Numbered from the stretch's first letter, positions 46,308-55,535 are shown. The stretch: DNA of 64,000 bases from Pseudomonas iranensis (GCF_014268585.2 NZ_CP077092.1:1054001-1118000), one strand, 5' to 3'. Numbers and translations: made by a program. The notes: generated by a model not told the origin, from the sequence alone.

Positions 46308-46351
46308 CAGGGATTTGTCCCTGGCCTGTTGAAGCTGTTTCCCTGAAACAG
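46308..46351 (+). promoter_or_regulatory. two hairpins in the rpsO leader
   Basis: CAGGGA-TTTG-TCCCTG (46308-46323) and CTGTTTC-CCT-GAAACAG (46335-46351) precede the Shine-Dalgarno AAGGAAGG of rpsO. S15 represses its own translation through leader structure in E. coli; a similar role here is inference. Confidence 0.45.
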
Positions 46352-46376
46352 TTTCTTGATAAGGAAGGATTGCCTC

Positions 46377-46646
46377 ATGGCTCTCGACGTTCAAGAAAAA
46401 GCTCAAATCGTTGCTGACTACCAGCAAGCTGTTGGTGACACTGGTTCGCCAGAAGTGCAGGTTGCACTGCTGACCGCCAACATCAACAAACTGCAAGGTC
46501 ACTTCAAGGCCAACGGTAAAGATCACCACTCCCGTCGTGGTCTGATCCGCATGGTTAACCAGCGTCGCAAGCTGCTGGACTACCTGAAAGGCAAGGACGT
46601 AAGCCGGTACGCCGCGCTGATCGCTCGCCTGGGTCTGCGTCGCTAA
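46377..46646 (+). CDS. rpsO: 30S ribosomal protein S15
   Basis: 89 aa. [70 protein letters not shown] is a textbook S15. ATG 46377 is preceded by AAGGAAGG. It binds 16S rRNA early in assembly. rpsO-pnp adjacency is conserved. Confidence 0.98.
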   Translation: MALDVQEKAQIVADYQQAVGDTGSPEVQVALLTANINKLQGHFKANGKDHHSRRGLIRMVNQRRKLLDYLKGKDVSRYAALIARLGLRR

Positions 46647-46850
46647 TCAGCGATTGCGCTATGAGGTTGGTGGTCTGTCGGGCGTCAGCGGTTTTCCGCT
46701 GGCGCCTTGCAGGCTCCCAGCCTCAAGTTTTATCTGCAGCATGGCTTTACCTGTAGCACCCGGACAATTGCCATCGGGCCGATTCCCGAGATTGCCCAAG
46801 AATTCGCAAGAAACCGTTTCCCCCAAGAGCCACAAAGAAGGTAGGACACC

Positions 46851-48956
46851 GTGAACCCGGTAATCAAAAAATTCCAGTTCGGTCAATCGACCGTTACCCT
46901 CGAGACAGGCCGTATCGCCCGTCAGGCCTCCGGCGCAGTATTGGTCACCGTTGACGACGACGTCAGCGTGTTGGTGACTGTTGTCGGTGCAAAGCAAGCC
47001 GATCCGGGCAAGGGCTTCTTCCCTCTGTCCGTTCATTACCAGGAAAAGACTTACGCTGCCGGTAAGATTCCTGGCGGTTTCTTCAAGCGTGAAGGCCGTC
47101 CTTCCGAGAAAGAAACCCTGACTTCCCGACTGATCGACCGTCCGATCCGTCCGCTGTTCCCAGAAGGCTTCATGAACGAAGTGCAGGTTGTCTGCACCGT
47201 CGTTTCCACCAGCAAGAAGACCGATCCGGACATCGCTGCGATGATCGGTACCTCGGCTGCCCTGGCCATTTCCGGCATTCCGTTCGACGGCCCGATCGGC
47301 GCCGCTCGCGTGGCTTTCCACGAAAGCACCGGCTACCTGCTGAACCCGACTTACGAGCAGCAGGCCGCTTCGAGCCTGGACATGGTCGTTGCCGGTACTT
47401 CCGACGCCGTGCTGATGGTTGAATCGGAAGCCAAAGAGCTGACCGAAGACCAGATGCTGGGCGCGGTATTGTTCGCTCACGACGAATTCCAGGTTGTGAT
47501 CAACGCTGTTAAAGAACTGGCTGCCGAAGCCGCCAAGCCAACCTGGAACTGGGCTCCTGCGCCAGAAGCCACCGAACTGCTGGGCGCTATCCGTGCCGAG
47601 TTCGGCGAAGCGATCTCCCAGGCTTACACCATCACCATCAAAGCCGACCGTTACGCTCGCCTGGGTGAGCTGAAGGACCAGGTGGTTGCCAAGCTGTCCG
47701 GTGAAGAAGGCCAGCCAAGCGCTGCTGAAGTCAAAGCCGCCTTCGGCGAAATCGAATACCGCACCGTTCGCGAAAACATCGTTAACGGCAAGCCACGTAT
47801 CGACGGTCGCGACACCAAGACTGTACGTCCGCTGAACATCGAAGTCGGCGTTCTGCCAAAGACTCACGGTTCGGCACTGTTCACCCGTGGCGAAACCCAG
47901 GCGCTGGTTGTGGCAACACTGGGCACCGCCCGTGACGCGCAACTGCTGGACACCCTGGAAGGCGAAAAGAAAGACCCGTTCATGCTGCACTACAACTTCC
48001 CGCCGTTCTCGGTAGGCGAGTGTGGTCGCATGGGTGGCGCCGGTCGTCGCGAAATCGGTCACGGCCGTCTGGCCCGTCGTTCGGTTTCGGCCATGCTGCC
48101 AGCCGCTGACGTGTTCCCGTACACCATCCGCGTGGTGTCGGAAATCACCGAATCCAACGGTTCGAGCTCGATGGCTTCCGTGTGCGGTGCTTCCCTGGCA
48201 CTGATGGACGCTGGTGTACCGATGAAAGCACCGGTGGCCGGTATCGCCATGGGTCTGGTTAAAGAAGGCGAGAAGTTCGCCGTCCTGACCGACATCCTCG
48301 GCGACGAAGATCACCTCGGCGACATGGACTTTAAGGTAGCCGGTACCGCCAAAGGCGTTACCGCACTGCAGATGGACATCAAGATCAAGGGCATCACCGA
48401 AGAGATCATGGAAATCGCTCTGGGCCAGGCCCTTGAGGCGCGCCTGAACATCCTCGGTCAGATGAACCAGATCATTGGCCAGTCGCGTACCGAACTGTCG
48501 GCCAACGCTCCGACCATGATCGCGATGAAGATCGACACCGACAAGATCCGTGACGTTATCGGTAAAGGTGGCGCGACCATCCGTGCGATCTGCGAAGAAA
48601 CCAAAGCTTCGATCGACATCGAAGACGACGGCTCGATCAAGATCTTCGGCGAAACCAAGGATGCCGCAGAAGCTGCTCGTCAGCGCGTTCTGAGCATCAC
48701 TGCAGAAGCCGAGATCGGCAAGATCTACGTCGGCAAGGTTGAGCGCATCGTTGACTTCGGCGCATTCGTAAACATCCTGCCGGGCAAGGACGGTCTGGTG
48801 CACATCTCGATGCTGAGCGACGCTCGCGTAGAGAAAGTCACCGACATTCTGAAAGAAGGTCAGGAAGTGGAAGTGCTGGTACTGGACGTGGACAACCGCG
48901 GCCGTATCAAGCTGTCCATCAAAGACGTGGCAGCTGCCAAGGCTTCGGGCGTTTAA
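46851..48956 (+). CDS. pnp: polyribonucleotide nucleotidyltransferase (PNPase)
   Basis: 701 aa, GTG start ([32 protein letters not shown]). It has two RNase PH domains (the second with [14 protein letters not shown] and [14 protein letters not shown]), a linker helical domain, then KH ([16 protein letters not shown]) and S1 ([33 protein letters not shown]) domains. It is a phosphorolytic 3'-5' exoribonuclease of the degradosome. A strong terminator follows. Confidence 0.98.
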   Translation: MNPVIKKFQFGQSTVTLETGRIARQASGAVLVTVDDDVSVLVTVVGAKQADPGKGFFPLSVHYQEKTYAAGKIPGGFFKREGRPSEKETLTSRLIDRPIRPLFPEGFMNEVQVVCTVVSTSKKTDPDIAAMIGTSAALAISGIPFDGPIGAARVAFHESTGYLLNPTYEQQAASSLDMVVAGTSDAVLMVESEAKELTEDQMLGAVLFAHDEFQVVINAVKELAAEAAKPTWNWAPAPEATELLGAIRAEFGEAISQAYTITIKADRYARLGELKDQVVAKLSGEEGQPSAAEVKAAFGEIEYRTVRENIVNGKPRIDGRDTKTVRPLNIEVGVLPKTHGSALFTRGETQALVVATLGTARDAQLLDTLEGEKKDPFMLHYNFPPFSVGECGRMGGAGRREIGHGRLARRSVSAMLPAADVFPYTIRVVSEITESNGSSSMASVCGASLALMDAGVPMKAPVAGIAMGLVKEGEKFAVLTDILGDEDHLGDMDFKVAGTAKGVTALQMDIKIKGITEEIMEIALGQALEARLNILGQMNQIIGQSRTELSANAPTMIAMKIDTDKIRDVIGKGGATIRAICEETKASIDIEDDGSIKIFGETKDAAEAARQRVLSITAEAEIGKIYVGKVERIVDFGAFVNILPGKDGLVHISMLSDARVEKVTDILKEGQEVEVLVLDVDNRGRIKLSIKDVAAAKASGV

Positions 48957-48986
48957 TCACCCCAACGCTTTAGCGCAATGAAGATG

Positions 48987-49019
48987 CCCCCGCCGTGCAA
49001 ACGGCGGGGGTATTTTTTT
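48987..49019 (+). terminator. pnp terminator
   Basis: CCCCCGCCGT-GCAA-ACGGCGGGGG, a 10-bp stem, followed by TATTTTTTT; closes the long translation/RNA-decay operon. Confidence 0.95.
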
Positions 49020-49035
49020 ATCTGAAATGAAAAAA

Positions 49036-49169
49036 TTGTGGCGAGGGGATTCATCCCCGTTCGGCTGCGAAGCAGTCGTAAAACCAGACACTGCGGACCG
49101 CCTGAAACATTGAGGTGCCAGATTCACGGCCGCTTCGCAGCCGAACGGGGATGAATCCCCTCGCCACAA
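49036..49169. repeat. 38-bp perfect inverted repeat (GTGGCGAGGGG family)
   Basis: Arms 49036-49073 and 49132-49169 are exact reverse complements, starting TTGTGGCGAGGGGATTCATC and ending at GCTTCG on the inner side, with a 58-bp centre. The sequence family is the second common REP-like type of fluorescens-group pseudomonads; a lone half occurs at 55460-55503. Confidence 0.92.
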
Positions 49170-49247
49170 ATGTGGTTCTCAAAAGAAAACCATCAGACAA
49201 CCCACAAATTTGCCGCAGCTCGAGACCGGTGCTAGGTTTAGCCCACC

Positions 49248-49320
49248 GCCCGTGTAGCTCAGCCGGTAGAGCAGCGCACTCGTAACGCGAAGGTCGCAGG
49301 TTCGATTCCTGTCTCGGGCA
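49248..49320 (+). tRNA. tRNA-Thr(CGT), CCA not encoded
   Basis: 73 nt to the discriminator base. The acceptor GCCCGTG pairs with CTCGGGC apart from a T-T mismatch, the D-arm is GCTCAGCCGGTAGAGC, and the T-arm is GCAGGTTCGATTCCTGT. Anticodon loop CTCGTAA gives CGT (Thr). The gene runs directly into AAAAAATTTT, so CCA must be added by enzyme; the other two tRNAs in this window encode CCA. Positions 31-39 (A-C) and 27-43 (G-A) of the anticodon stem do not pair. Confidence 0.9.
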
Positions 49321-49340
49321 AAAAATTTTCGCCGTCGGTT

Positions 49341-49682
49341 TTATGCGTGGTGTTGGAGGTATTCGTTCAGTGCTTGACGTGTCAGATCATTCAACGACAC
49401 ATTTTGACGGGTTGCCGCCAGAGCCGCTGCTAAATGCAGATCGTGACCGATGCGAACATTGAACGATCCTTTGCATGGGATTTCAGGCTTCTGCCCGAGC
49501 TGCTCACAGGTTTGTAAATAGTCATCTACCGCCTCGCGAAAGGCTGCTTCCAGTTCAGCCACCGTTTGTCCTTCATAATTAACCAGCGCCCTGATGAAAA
49601 GGAGTTTTCCGAACAGGCACTTGTCTTCCGTGCTCGCCTCGATAGAGCCAACATAGCCTTTGTAGTGCAGCTGGGAACTCAT
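49341..49682 (-). CDS. hicB: HicB-family antitoxin
   Basis: 113 aa. The N-terminal partial RNase H-like HicB fold (LHYKGYVGSIEASTEDKCLFGKLLFIRALVNYEGQTVAELEAAFREAVDDYLQTC) is followed by a ribbon-helix-helix C-terminus (GSFNVRIGHDLHLAAALAATRQNVSLNDLTRQALNEYL). It neutralises HicA and represses the operon. It overlaps the hicA stop by 4 bp. It ends 20 bp from the tRNA-Thr gene. Confidence 0.92.
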   Translation of the reverse strand: MSSQLHYKGYVGSIEASTEDKCLFGKLLFIRALVNYEGQTVAELEAAFREAVDDYLQTCEQLGQKPEIPCKGSFNVRIGHDLHLAAALAATRQNVSLNDLTRQALNEYLQHHA

Positions 49683-49930
49683 GGAATCAGGCCTCCTGTT
49701 TTCAGTTGCTCGATAATCTGGCGTCTTGCGTATGTTTTGATTTCATTTCCGGGATGTGGCTTGTGCAGGTTGATCAATGCGCTCGGATTCCCGTTGTCGA
49801 ATTTGATCCTGCTACCGGATCCTTCCAGCTGAGAGTAACCAAGACGCGCCAACAGAGTGACAAGCTCGGACCATGTGAATGCGCTTCGGCCGTTGACTAG
49901 TTTGGCGAGAAGTTTTTCAGTCTTTGACAT
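49679..49930 (-). CDS. hicA: HicA-family toxin
   Basis: 83 aa, dsRBD-like HicA. SELVTLLARLGYSQLEGSGSRIKFDNG...INLHKPHPGNEIKTYARRQIIEQLKTGGLI matches the HicA variant with GSGSR and H(K/R)PHPG motifs; the histidines in HKPHPG are candidates for the catalytic/RNA-contact residues. HicA toxins cleave or bind mRNA and tmRNA to stop translation. Transcribed first, ahead of hicB, from its own promoter at 49952-49980. Confidence 0.9.
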   Translation of the reverse strand: MSKTEKLLAKLVNGRSAFTWSELVTLLARLGYSQLEGSGSRIKFDNGNPSALINLHKPHPGNEIKTYARRQIIEQLKTGGLIP

Positions 49931-50285
49931 GCTGGCCTATGATTGCAACTGAATATAGTTGCCTGTTTTTGGGCGGTCAATGTGAAGGTTTCGTTCGCCT
50001 TGACCATCAAAGGCGACGGCGAGGATTTATACGCAGTGAATTTCGCGCATGGAAACAGGAAACTGTAACCAAGCGCATACCACCCTTCATTTCATTCCCC
50101 CGGTTGCACTGGCTTGCGTCTCTGTTAGGATTCCTTCGTACCAGACAAGCAAGCACCGTTGTTTTCAGATGATCCACGAATGGTCCTGAAGGCCAGGAAA
50201 AACCGAGCTTCCAATGGCTTCCTGCGTCAGAGAGATCCTTGATGATCCAGATCCATCCTCCATTCCTAAGATCAGCGAGAACCCC
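49931..50285. other. gap between hicA and the DUF6388 gene
   Basis: 355 bp, lower in GC near hicA. Apart from the hicAB promoter/operator (49945-49980), I see no gene, RNA or strong hairpin. An in-frame extension of the DUF6388 gene reaches 50214 but lacks a convincing ribosome-binding site. Confidence 0.6.
49945..49980 (-). promoter_or_regulatory. hicAB promoter with overlapping operator
   Basis: On the minus strand TTGACC (49980-49975), 17-bp spacer, TATATT (49957-49952). The inverted repeat GCAACT-N6-AGTTGC (49945-49962) covers the -10, a natural place for HicB autorepression. The start codon at 49930 is ~22 bp downstream, so the leader is short. Confidence 0.82.
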
Positions 50286-50585
50286 ATGACTGAATTGACC
50301 CAAGAGCAACGCCACGAACAAGCGCTGGAAAAATACCTTCTGGATGTGCCGGACCTGAAGGATGAGATCAAGGACCTGAGTGCCGATGATCAGAAAGACC
50401 AGATCCAGTGGGCCTTCGAAGACGAAGCCGAAGCGCAGGGCTTGCAGCCGTGGGAGCTGACCCTCAAGTACACGAGCACGCCGGAGGAATTCGAGGCGCA
50501 GCGCCTCGTGCTGCACAAGGAAGCGGCGGAAGTATTGGGTGTTGAGTGGGAAGAGTACTGCGAGATGAATAATCTCGTCGTATAA
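50286..50585 (+). CDS. DUF6388-family small acidic protein
   Basis: 99 aa from ATG 50286 (MTELTQEQRHEQALEKYLLD); an in-frame start at 50214 is less likely. It is acidic and helical throughout (DLKDEIKDLSADDQKDQIQWAFEDEAEAQGLQPWELTLKY), with no signal peptide or membrane segment, and no recognisable catalytic motif. I believe it belongs to the Pseudomonas DUF6388 family, whose function is unknown. It is convergent with nadC across a repeat-bearing gap. The Shine-Dalgarno (AGCGAGAA) is weak. Confidence 0.7.
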   Translation: MTELTQEQRHEQALEKYLLDVPDLKDEIKDLSADDQKDQIQWAFEDEAEAQGLQPWELTLKYTSTPEEFEAQRLVLHKEAAEVLGVEWEEYCEMNNLVV

Positions 50586-50637
50586 GAGCAGCTGCGAGCT
50601 TCTAGCTACAAGCTGCAAGTCAAAGCAGAGTCGCTTG

Positions 50638-50677
50638 GCTTGTAGCTTGTAGCTTGTAGCTTGTAGCTTGTAGCTTG
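50638..50677. repeat. heptamer tandem repeat (GCTTGTA x5)
   Basis: Five exact copies of GCTTGTA plus a partial sixth lie between the convergent DUF6388 and nadC genes. The upstream AGCTACAAGC (about 50613) is complementary to repeat units, so the region can fold into alternative hairpins that could serve as a two-way transcript end. Confidence 0.9.
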
Positions 50678-50686
50678 CCGCTGCGT

Positions 50687-51535
50687 TTAGAGGCTCAGTC
50701 GCATCGACAGGTCCACCGCTTTGACATCCTTGGTCATCGCACCAATCGAAATGTAATCCACGCCCGTTTCGGCGATCGGCAGCAGCGTGCTTTCGTTGAT
50801 GCCGCCGCTGGCTTCCAGTTTCGCTTTGCCGGCGGTCAGGCGTACCGCTTCGCGCATGTCGTCCAGGCTCAGTTCGTCGAGCATGATGATGTCGGCGCCG
50901 GCTTCCAGCGCCTGCTTCAGCTCTTCAAGACTTTCCACCTCGATCTCAACCGGTTTGCCCGGGGCGATCTTGTGCGCGGCGGCCACGGCTTCGGCGATGC
51001 CACCACTGGCGGCGATGTGGTTTTCCTTGATCAGGAAGGCGTCGTAAAGACCGATGCGATGGTTGTGGCAGCCGCCGCAGGTTACGGCGTATTTCTGTGC
51101 CAGACGCAGGCCGGGCAGGGTTTTGCGGGTGTCGAGCAACTTGACCTGCGTCTCGCCGACGAAGTCTGCCAGGTACTGCGCGCGCGTCGCCACGCCGGAC
51201 AGCAACTGCAGGAAGTTCAATGCGCTGCGTTCACCGGTCAGCAGTGAGCGCGCCGGGCCTTCCAGATGAAACAGCGGCTGATTGGCTTTGACCCGCTGGC
51301 CGTCGACCACTTGCCAATGCACCGCTACACGCGGATCGAGCTGGCGAAACACCGCATCGACCCATGCGGTGCCGCAGATGACGGCGTCGTCACGGGTGAT
51401 GATGGTGGCTTTGGCCAGGCGTTCGGCCGGGATCAGTTGCGCGGTGATGTCGCCGCTGCCGACGTCTTCGAGCAACGCGCGGCGCACGTTGTTTTCGATT
51501 TCGGCGGTCAGATCGGCGAGACGTAGATTCGGCAT
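50687..51535 (-). CDS. nadC: nicotinate-nucleotide pyrophosphorylase (carboxylating) NadC
   Basis: 282 aa from ATG 51535 ([36 protein letters not shown]); upstream in-frame codons extend into the spacer. Motifs are [66 protein letters not shown] and LEASGGINE. It converts quinolinate plus PRPP to nicotinate mononucleotide in NAD synthesis. Its closeness to ampD-ampE is conserved, but here a DUF1631 gene lies between. Confidence 0.97.
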   Translation of the reverse strand: MPNLRLADLTAEIENNVRRALLEDVGSGDITAQLIPAERLAKATIITRDDAVICGTAWVDAVFRQLDPRVAVHWQVVDGQRVKANQPLFHLEGPARSLLTGERSALNFLQLLSGVATRAQYLADFVGETQVKLLDTRKTLPGLRLAQKYAVTCGGCHNHRIGLYDAFLIKENHIAASGGIAEAVAAAHKIAPGKPVEIEVESLEELKQALEAGADIIMLDELSLDDMREAVRLTAGKAKLEASGGINESTLLPIAETGVDYISIGAMTKDVKAVDLSMRLSL

Positions 51536-51801
51536 AACGGACTCCACAAACAAAGTGGTTCGATTATAGGGGCAGGGCGCGAGCCAACCCAAGGCGAGAA
51601 CGTGCGTGGCTGGCGCATCTGGTCGATTTTCCTGCGCTGAGTGCGAGGTGTATGGCGTATAGGGGAAACCCTGAGGCCTATAGCATCGCCGGCCTCTTTT
51701 GCCAGATAATCCGCCTTGTATTTGACGTCATGGCTTTGACGAACGAGTCCAGTTGGGCAGTGTCAAAGTGACGAACCGAATCACCGTTCCAGGAGGCTTG
51801 G

Positions 51802-53979
51802 ATGCGCAACGACGGGAAAGTGGTGCCTTTGCACCGGGCGACTGCCGATCTGGCGGACCACTCGCCGCTTGCCCGCTTGCCGGTGATTCTGCTGCAGGTT
51901 CGCGACAAGGCTGCGCAGCAGCTGCGCCACGATTTGCAGGAGCTGTTCGATAACGCCGACGACACGCTGTTCGAAATGGCCGACCGGGCGCGCAACGACG
52001 TCGATCAGAACATCTTTTTCGAAGCCATGCGCGACCTGCGCCTCAAACGCAAGAACATCGAGCGCGGCTTTCTGGAACTGTTCTTTGAAGCCTTCGCCGG
52101 CCTTACCCAATACGACCCCGTCGCCAACACCCTGCCACGCACGCCGGTGGTCGAAGAATCGGCGCCGCGCACCGATGCCATGGAGCGTACCGTCGCCGTG
52201 CAGACCATGGTCAGTCGCGTGCTCAAGCGCGACGGCTTCGCTCTCGACCAACTGACCGCACGCTTCAGCTCCATGCTCGGCAAGCGTCTGGACGATCAGC
52301 ACAACCCGCTGAGTCCGGCGATGCTCTGCGAATATTTCCTGCAGGCCGGGCGTAACCTCGGCGTCGAGATCAAGGTCAAGCTGATCCTGCTCAAGCTGTT
52401 CGAACGTTACGTGCTGGCTGACACCGAGCAGCTGTATGGCGAGGCCAATCAGCTGTTGCTCGCCACCGGCGTGTTGCCACATCTGAAGCCCGCCGTGGCT
52501 CGTCGCATGGTCGAGCCTGCGGACAGCGACACATTGATTGAAGATCTCGACGAGCCGCCAGCGGACGAAGGCATCGAGCAAGTGTTCGCCGCGATGCAGC
52601 AATTGCTCGCCCAGGTGCGCGGTCGCGTCACACCGACCCTGGAGCCCGGCGCCCCGGCGCATCCGATCAACACCCGCGACCTGCTGCGGTTGTTGTCGCA
52701 CTTGCAGCAATACGTACCGGCGCTTGAGGCTCAGGAGGATTTCGATCTGCGCCATCAGCTCGAACAACTGCTGACCCGGGTCAGCGTCAGAAGTGGCCGC
52801 TCCCGCGTCGTCGCGACTGCTGACGAAGATGTGATCAACCTGATCGCCATGGTCTTCGACTGCATCCTCGACGATCGCAACGTGCCTGACGCGCTCAAGG
52901 CGCTGATCGGCCGATTGCAGATTCCGATGCTCAAGGTCGCCGTGCTGGACAAGAGTTTCTTCAGCCGCAGCACGCACCCGGCGCGGCGCCTGCTCAACGA
53001 AATCGCCGAGGCCGCAATGGGCTGGAGCGATTGCGACGGCGCTGAGCGCGACAGCCTCTACGTGCGCATCGAGCAAGTGGTGCAACGCTTGCTGAGCGAG
53101 TTTGTCGACGACCCGGCGATCTTCTCCGAACTGCTCGCCGACTTCCTCGCCTTCACTCAGGAAGAACGCCGTCGCACTGAACTGCTGGAACAACGCTTGC
53201 GGGACGCCGAGGAAGGCCGGGCGAGGGCCGAGCTGGCTCAGCGGCGTGTCGCGCAGGCGTTGCAACAGGCGCTACTGGGCAAAGTGCTGCCGGCGACGGT
53301 GGTGAGCTTCGTCCAGCAGGCCTGGAGCAAAGTGCTGTTGCTGACCTGCCTCAAGCACGGTGATCAGTCCGCCGAATGGCACGCCGACGTGCAGACCATG
53401 GAACAGTTGGTCTGGAGCGTGCAGCGCCATGACGACGGCGAATCCAGCCTGCGCCTGCTGGCACTGGTCCCGGGTTTGCTCAAGTCACTGCGCGATGGCC
53501 TGAGCAGCACCGCGTTCGACCCGTTTGCCACCAGCGAATTTTTCAGTGAGCTGGAGGCTCTGCACGTACGCGTGCTGGAGCGTTCCGACGATGCCGAGCA
53601 CAGCGTTACGCCGCTGATCGAAGTCACGCCCGAGGTCTTGCAGCACAGCGCCGGCCAGGCAGCAGCTACCCCGGCGCCGCGCCTGGCGCAAGACGATGCC
53701 GGCCTGTCTCAGGTCGAGCAGTTGCGTGTGGGCCACTGGGTGGTGTTCGACGCAGACGACGAACAGACCTTGCGTTGCAAACTCGCCGCGATCATCGAAG
53801 AGACCGGCAAATATGTCTTCGTCGACCGCACCGGGACGAAAGTGCTGGAGCACAGCCGCACCGACCTCGCCTTGGCTTTCAGCCGTGGCGCCGCGCGTGC
53901 GCTGGATGACACCTTGCTGTTCGACCGCGCACTGGAATCGGTGCTGGGCGACTTGCGGCGACTCAATCGCGGCAAGTGA
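51802..53979 (+). CDS. DUF1631-family protein, function unknown
   Basis: 725 aa, ATG 51802 with AGGAGG 7 bp upstream. It is mainly helical throughout, with no signal peptide or membrane segments. N-terminal RLPVILLQVRDKAAQQLRHDLQELFDNADDTLFEMADRARNDVDQNIFFEAMRDLRLKR and central ALIGRLQIPMLKVAVLDKSFFSRSTHPARRLLNEIAEA are typical of DUF1631. The C-terminus (LRVGHWVVFDADDEQTLRCKLAAIIEETGKYVFVDRTG) looks like a small PilZ-like beta-barrel. The family is sometimes mislabelled thymidine phosphorylase; no such motif is visible. No experimental role is known to me. Confidence 0.85.
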   Translation: MRNDGKVVPLHRATADLADHSPLARLPVILLQVRDKAAQQLRHDLQELFDNADDTLFEMADRARNDVDQNIFFEAMRDLRLKRKNIERGFLELFFEAFAGLTQYDPVANTLPRTPVVEESAPRTDAMERTVAVQTMVSRVLKRDGFALDQLTARFSSMLGKRLDDQHNPLSPAMLCEYFLQAGRNLGVEIKVKLILLKLFERYVLADTEQLYGEANQLLLATGVLPHLKPAVARRMVEPADSDTLIEDLDEPPADEGIEQVFAAMQQLLAQVRGRVTPTLEPGAPAHPINTRDLLRLLSHLQQYVPALEAQEDFDLRHQLEQLLTRVSVRSGRSRVVATADEDVINLIAMVFDCILDDRNVPDALKALIGRLQIPMLKVAVLDKSFFSRSTHPARRLLNEIAEAAMGWSDCDGAERDSLYVRIEQVVQRLLSEFVDDPAIFSELLADFLAFTQEERRRTELLEQRLRDAEEGRARAELAQRRVAQALQQALLGKVLPATVVSFVQQAWSKVLLLTCLKHGDQSAEWHADVQTMEQLVWSVQRHDDGESSLRLLALVPGLLKSLRDGLSSTAFDPFATSEFFSELEALHVRVLERSDDAEHSVTPLIEVTPEVLQHSAGQAAATPAPRLAQDDAGLSQVEQLRVGHWVVFDADDEQTLRCKLAAIIEETGKYVFVDRTGTKVLEHSRTDLALAFSRGAARALDDTLLFDRALESVLGDLRRLNRGK

Positions 53980-54043
53980 TCGCGCGGTGAGGGCGGATCG
54001 CGGCATACTGGGCGCCCACATGGTCGGCGTTGAAGGAATCGGT

Positions 54044-54604
54044 ATGCAGTTGGATCCCGCGAGCGGGTGGTGTCATGGCGTGCAGATCTGCCCGTCGCCC
54101 AACTTCAATGAGCGCCCGGCGGGCGAAGTGTCCCTGTTGGTCATCCACAACATCAGCTTGCCGCCGGCGCAATTTGCCACGGGCAAGGTGCAGGAATTTT
54201 TCCAGAATCGTCTGGATGTCACCGAACATCCCTACTTTGCAGGCATCGCTGACCTGCGCGTATCGGCGCATTTTCTGATCGAACGTGACGGCAAGGTCAC
54301 CCAGTTTGTCTCCTGTCTTGCGCGGGCGTGGCACGCAGGCGTTTCAGTGTTCGAAGGCCGTGAAACCTGTAACGATTTTTCCGTCGGCATCGAGCTGGAA
54401 GGCACCGATGATCTGCCGTTCACCGACGAGCAATATCGCGCGTTGACTGCGCTGACCCGGCAGTTGCAGAAACGTTTTCCGGCGATCACCGCTCAGCGCA
54501 TCTGTGGCCACAGCGATATAGCTCCGGGGCGCAAGACCGATCCGGGACCGGCATTCGACTGGGCACGCTACCGCGCAGCCCTGGCAAAAGAGGAAGGACA
54601 ATGA
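54044..54604 (+). CDS. ampD: 1,6-anhydro-N-acetylmuramyl-L-alanine amidase AmpD
   Basis: 186 aa. ATG 54044 is chosen because AAGGA lies 7 bp upstream and because it gives the family N-terminus; an ATG at 54020 is possible. Zinc ligands are visible in LLVIHNISLP (His35) and in CGHSDIAPGRKTDPGPAFDW (His and Asp). It is a cytoplasmic enzyme of peptidoglycan recycling that cleaves anhydro-muropeptides and so keeps AmpR-controlled beta-lactamase low. It overlaps ampE by 4 bp. Confidence 0.96.
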   Translation: MQLDPASGWCHGVQICPSPNFNERPAGEVSLLVIHNISLPPAQFATGKVQEFFQNRLDVTEHPYFAGIADLRVSAHFLIERDGKVTQFVSCLARAWHAGVSVFEGRETCNDFSVGIELEGTDDLPFTDEQYRALTALTRQLQKRFPAITAQRICGHSDIAPGRKTDPGPAFDWARYRAALAKEEGQ

Positions 54605-55440
54605 GTTTTCTGGTGTTACTGCTGGCGGTGTGGATCGAGAAGTTTTCGGCCCTGCGCCATCGGCTTCAACGCGACGGCGGATGGATCCGCGAACTGCACA
54701 AACTCGAAAACAGCAAACGGCTGGCCAGGCAACCGTGGCTGGTGCTGACGATTCTGGTGCTGTTCCCGGTGGCGTTGCTGGCGCTGTTGCTGCTGGTGCT
54801 GGAACCTGTGGCTTACGGTTTGCTGGCGCTGCCGGTGCATTTGCTGGTGGTGATTTACAGCCTCGGGCGTGGCGACCTGCTCGGCGGCCTCGGGCCGTTC
54901 CGCGACGCCTGGCGCCGTGAGGATCTGCAAGCGGCGGCCCACGTGGCCAAGCGCGACCTGGACATCTGCGCCGACAGCGGTGAGCAATTGCTTGAGCGAG
55001 TGCAGGGGCATCTGCTGTGGCAGGCCTATCAGAGTTTCTTTGCGGTGATCTTCTGGTACTTCCTCCTCGGTCCGGTGGCGGCATTGGCCTATCGCCTGTT
55101 GGCGCTGGCCGAAGAGCACGGCAGCAATCCGGCGCTGGTGGAGCGTGCTGCGCAATTGCGTCACGCTTTCGATTGGGTGCCGGTGCGTTTGCTGGCGGCG
55201 AGTCTGGCATTGGTTGGCAACTTCGTCGCGGTCAGCCGGGTGATGCTGCATGAGCTGCTGAACTGGAACATCAGCGCTGCGCAGTTGATCAACAAGGTCG
55301 GCCTGGCAGCCGGGGAAGTTCCACCGCCAGTGGTCGGCCCGGACGGCATCAACACCCTCGATTGCCTGTGGGAACTGCTGCTGCGCGCGGCGGTGCTGTG
55401 GTATGCCGGGTTTGCCTTGTGGACGGTTCTGGTTCACTGA
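54601..55440 (+). CDS. ampE: regulatory/transport inner-membrane protein AmpE
   Basis: 279 aa. SFLVLLLAVWIEKFSALRHRLQRDGGW, then membrane segments at about residues 45-90, 145-165, 190-215 and 255-277. It belongs to the CobD/AmpE family. It is a membrane partner in the ampDE operon with an uncertain sensing role. The start overlaps the ampD stop (ATGA), as in enterobacteria. Confidence 0.94.
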   Translation: MSFLVLLLAVWIEKFSALRHRLQRDGGWIRELHKLENSKRLARQPWLVLTILVLFPVALLALLLLVLEPVAYGLLALPVHLLVVIYSLGRGDLLGGLGPFRDAWRREDLQAAAHVAKRDLDICADSGEQLLERVQGHLLWQAYQSFFAVIFWYFLLGPVAALAYRLLALAEEHGSNPALVERAAQLRHAFDWVPVRLLAASLALVGNFVAVSRVMLHELLNWNISAAQLINKVGLAAGEVPPPVVGPDGINTLDCLWELLLRAAVLWYAGFALWTVLVH

Positions 55441-55459
55441 TAAGCCAAAGTGAAACTCA

Positions 55460-55503
55460 TTGTGGCGAGGGGATTTATCCCCGATGGGCTGCGCCGCAGC
55501 CCT
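55460..55503. repeat. single REP-like half (GTGGCGAGGGG family)
   Basis: TTGTGGCGAGGGGATTTATC, then CCCGATGGGCTGCGCCGCAG, one arm of the type seen as a full pair at 49036-49169; here it is solo, ~20 bp after ampE. Confidence 0.8.
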
Positions 55504-55535
55504 GAAAACCCTGTTCCACCATTCATCAGTAACCA

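Noticed and set aside
49931..50285. Possible small RNA or extra gene in the hicA-DUF6388 gap
   Set aside because: No terminator, no conserved-looking structure and no frame with a ribosome-binding site apart from the listed genes.
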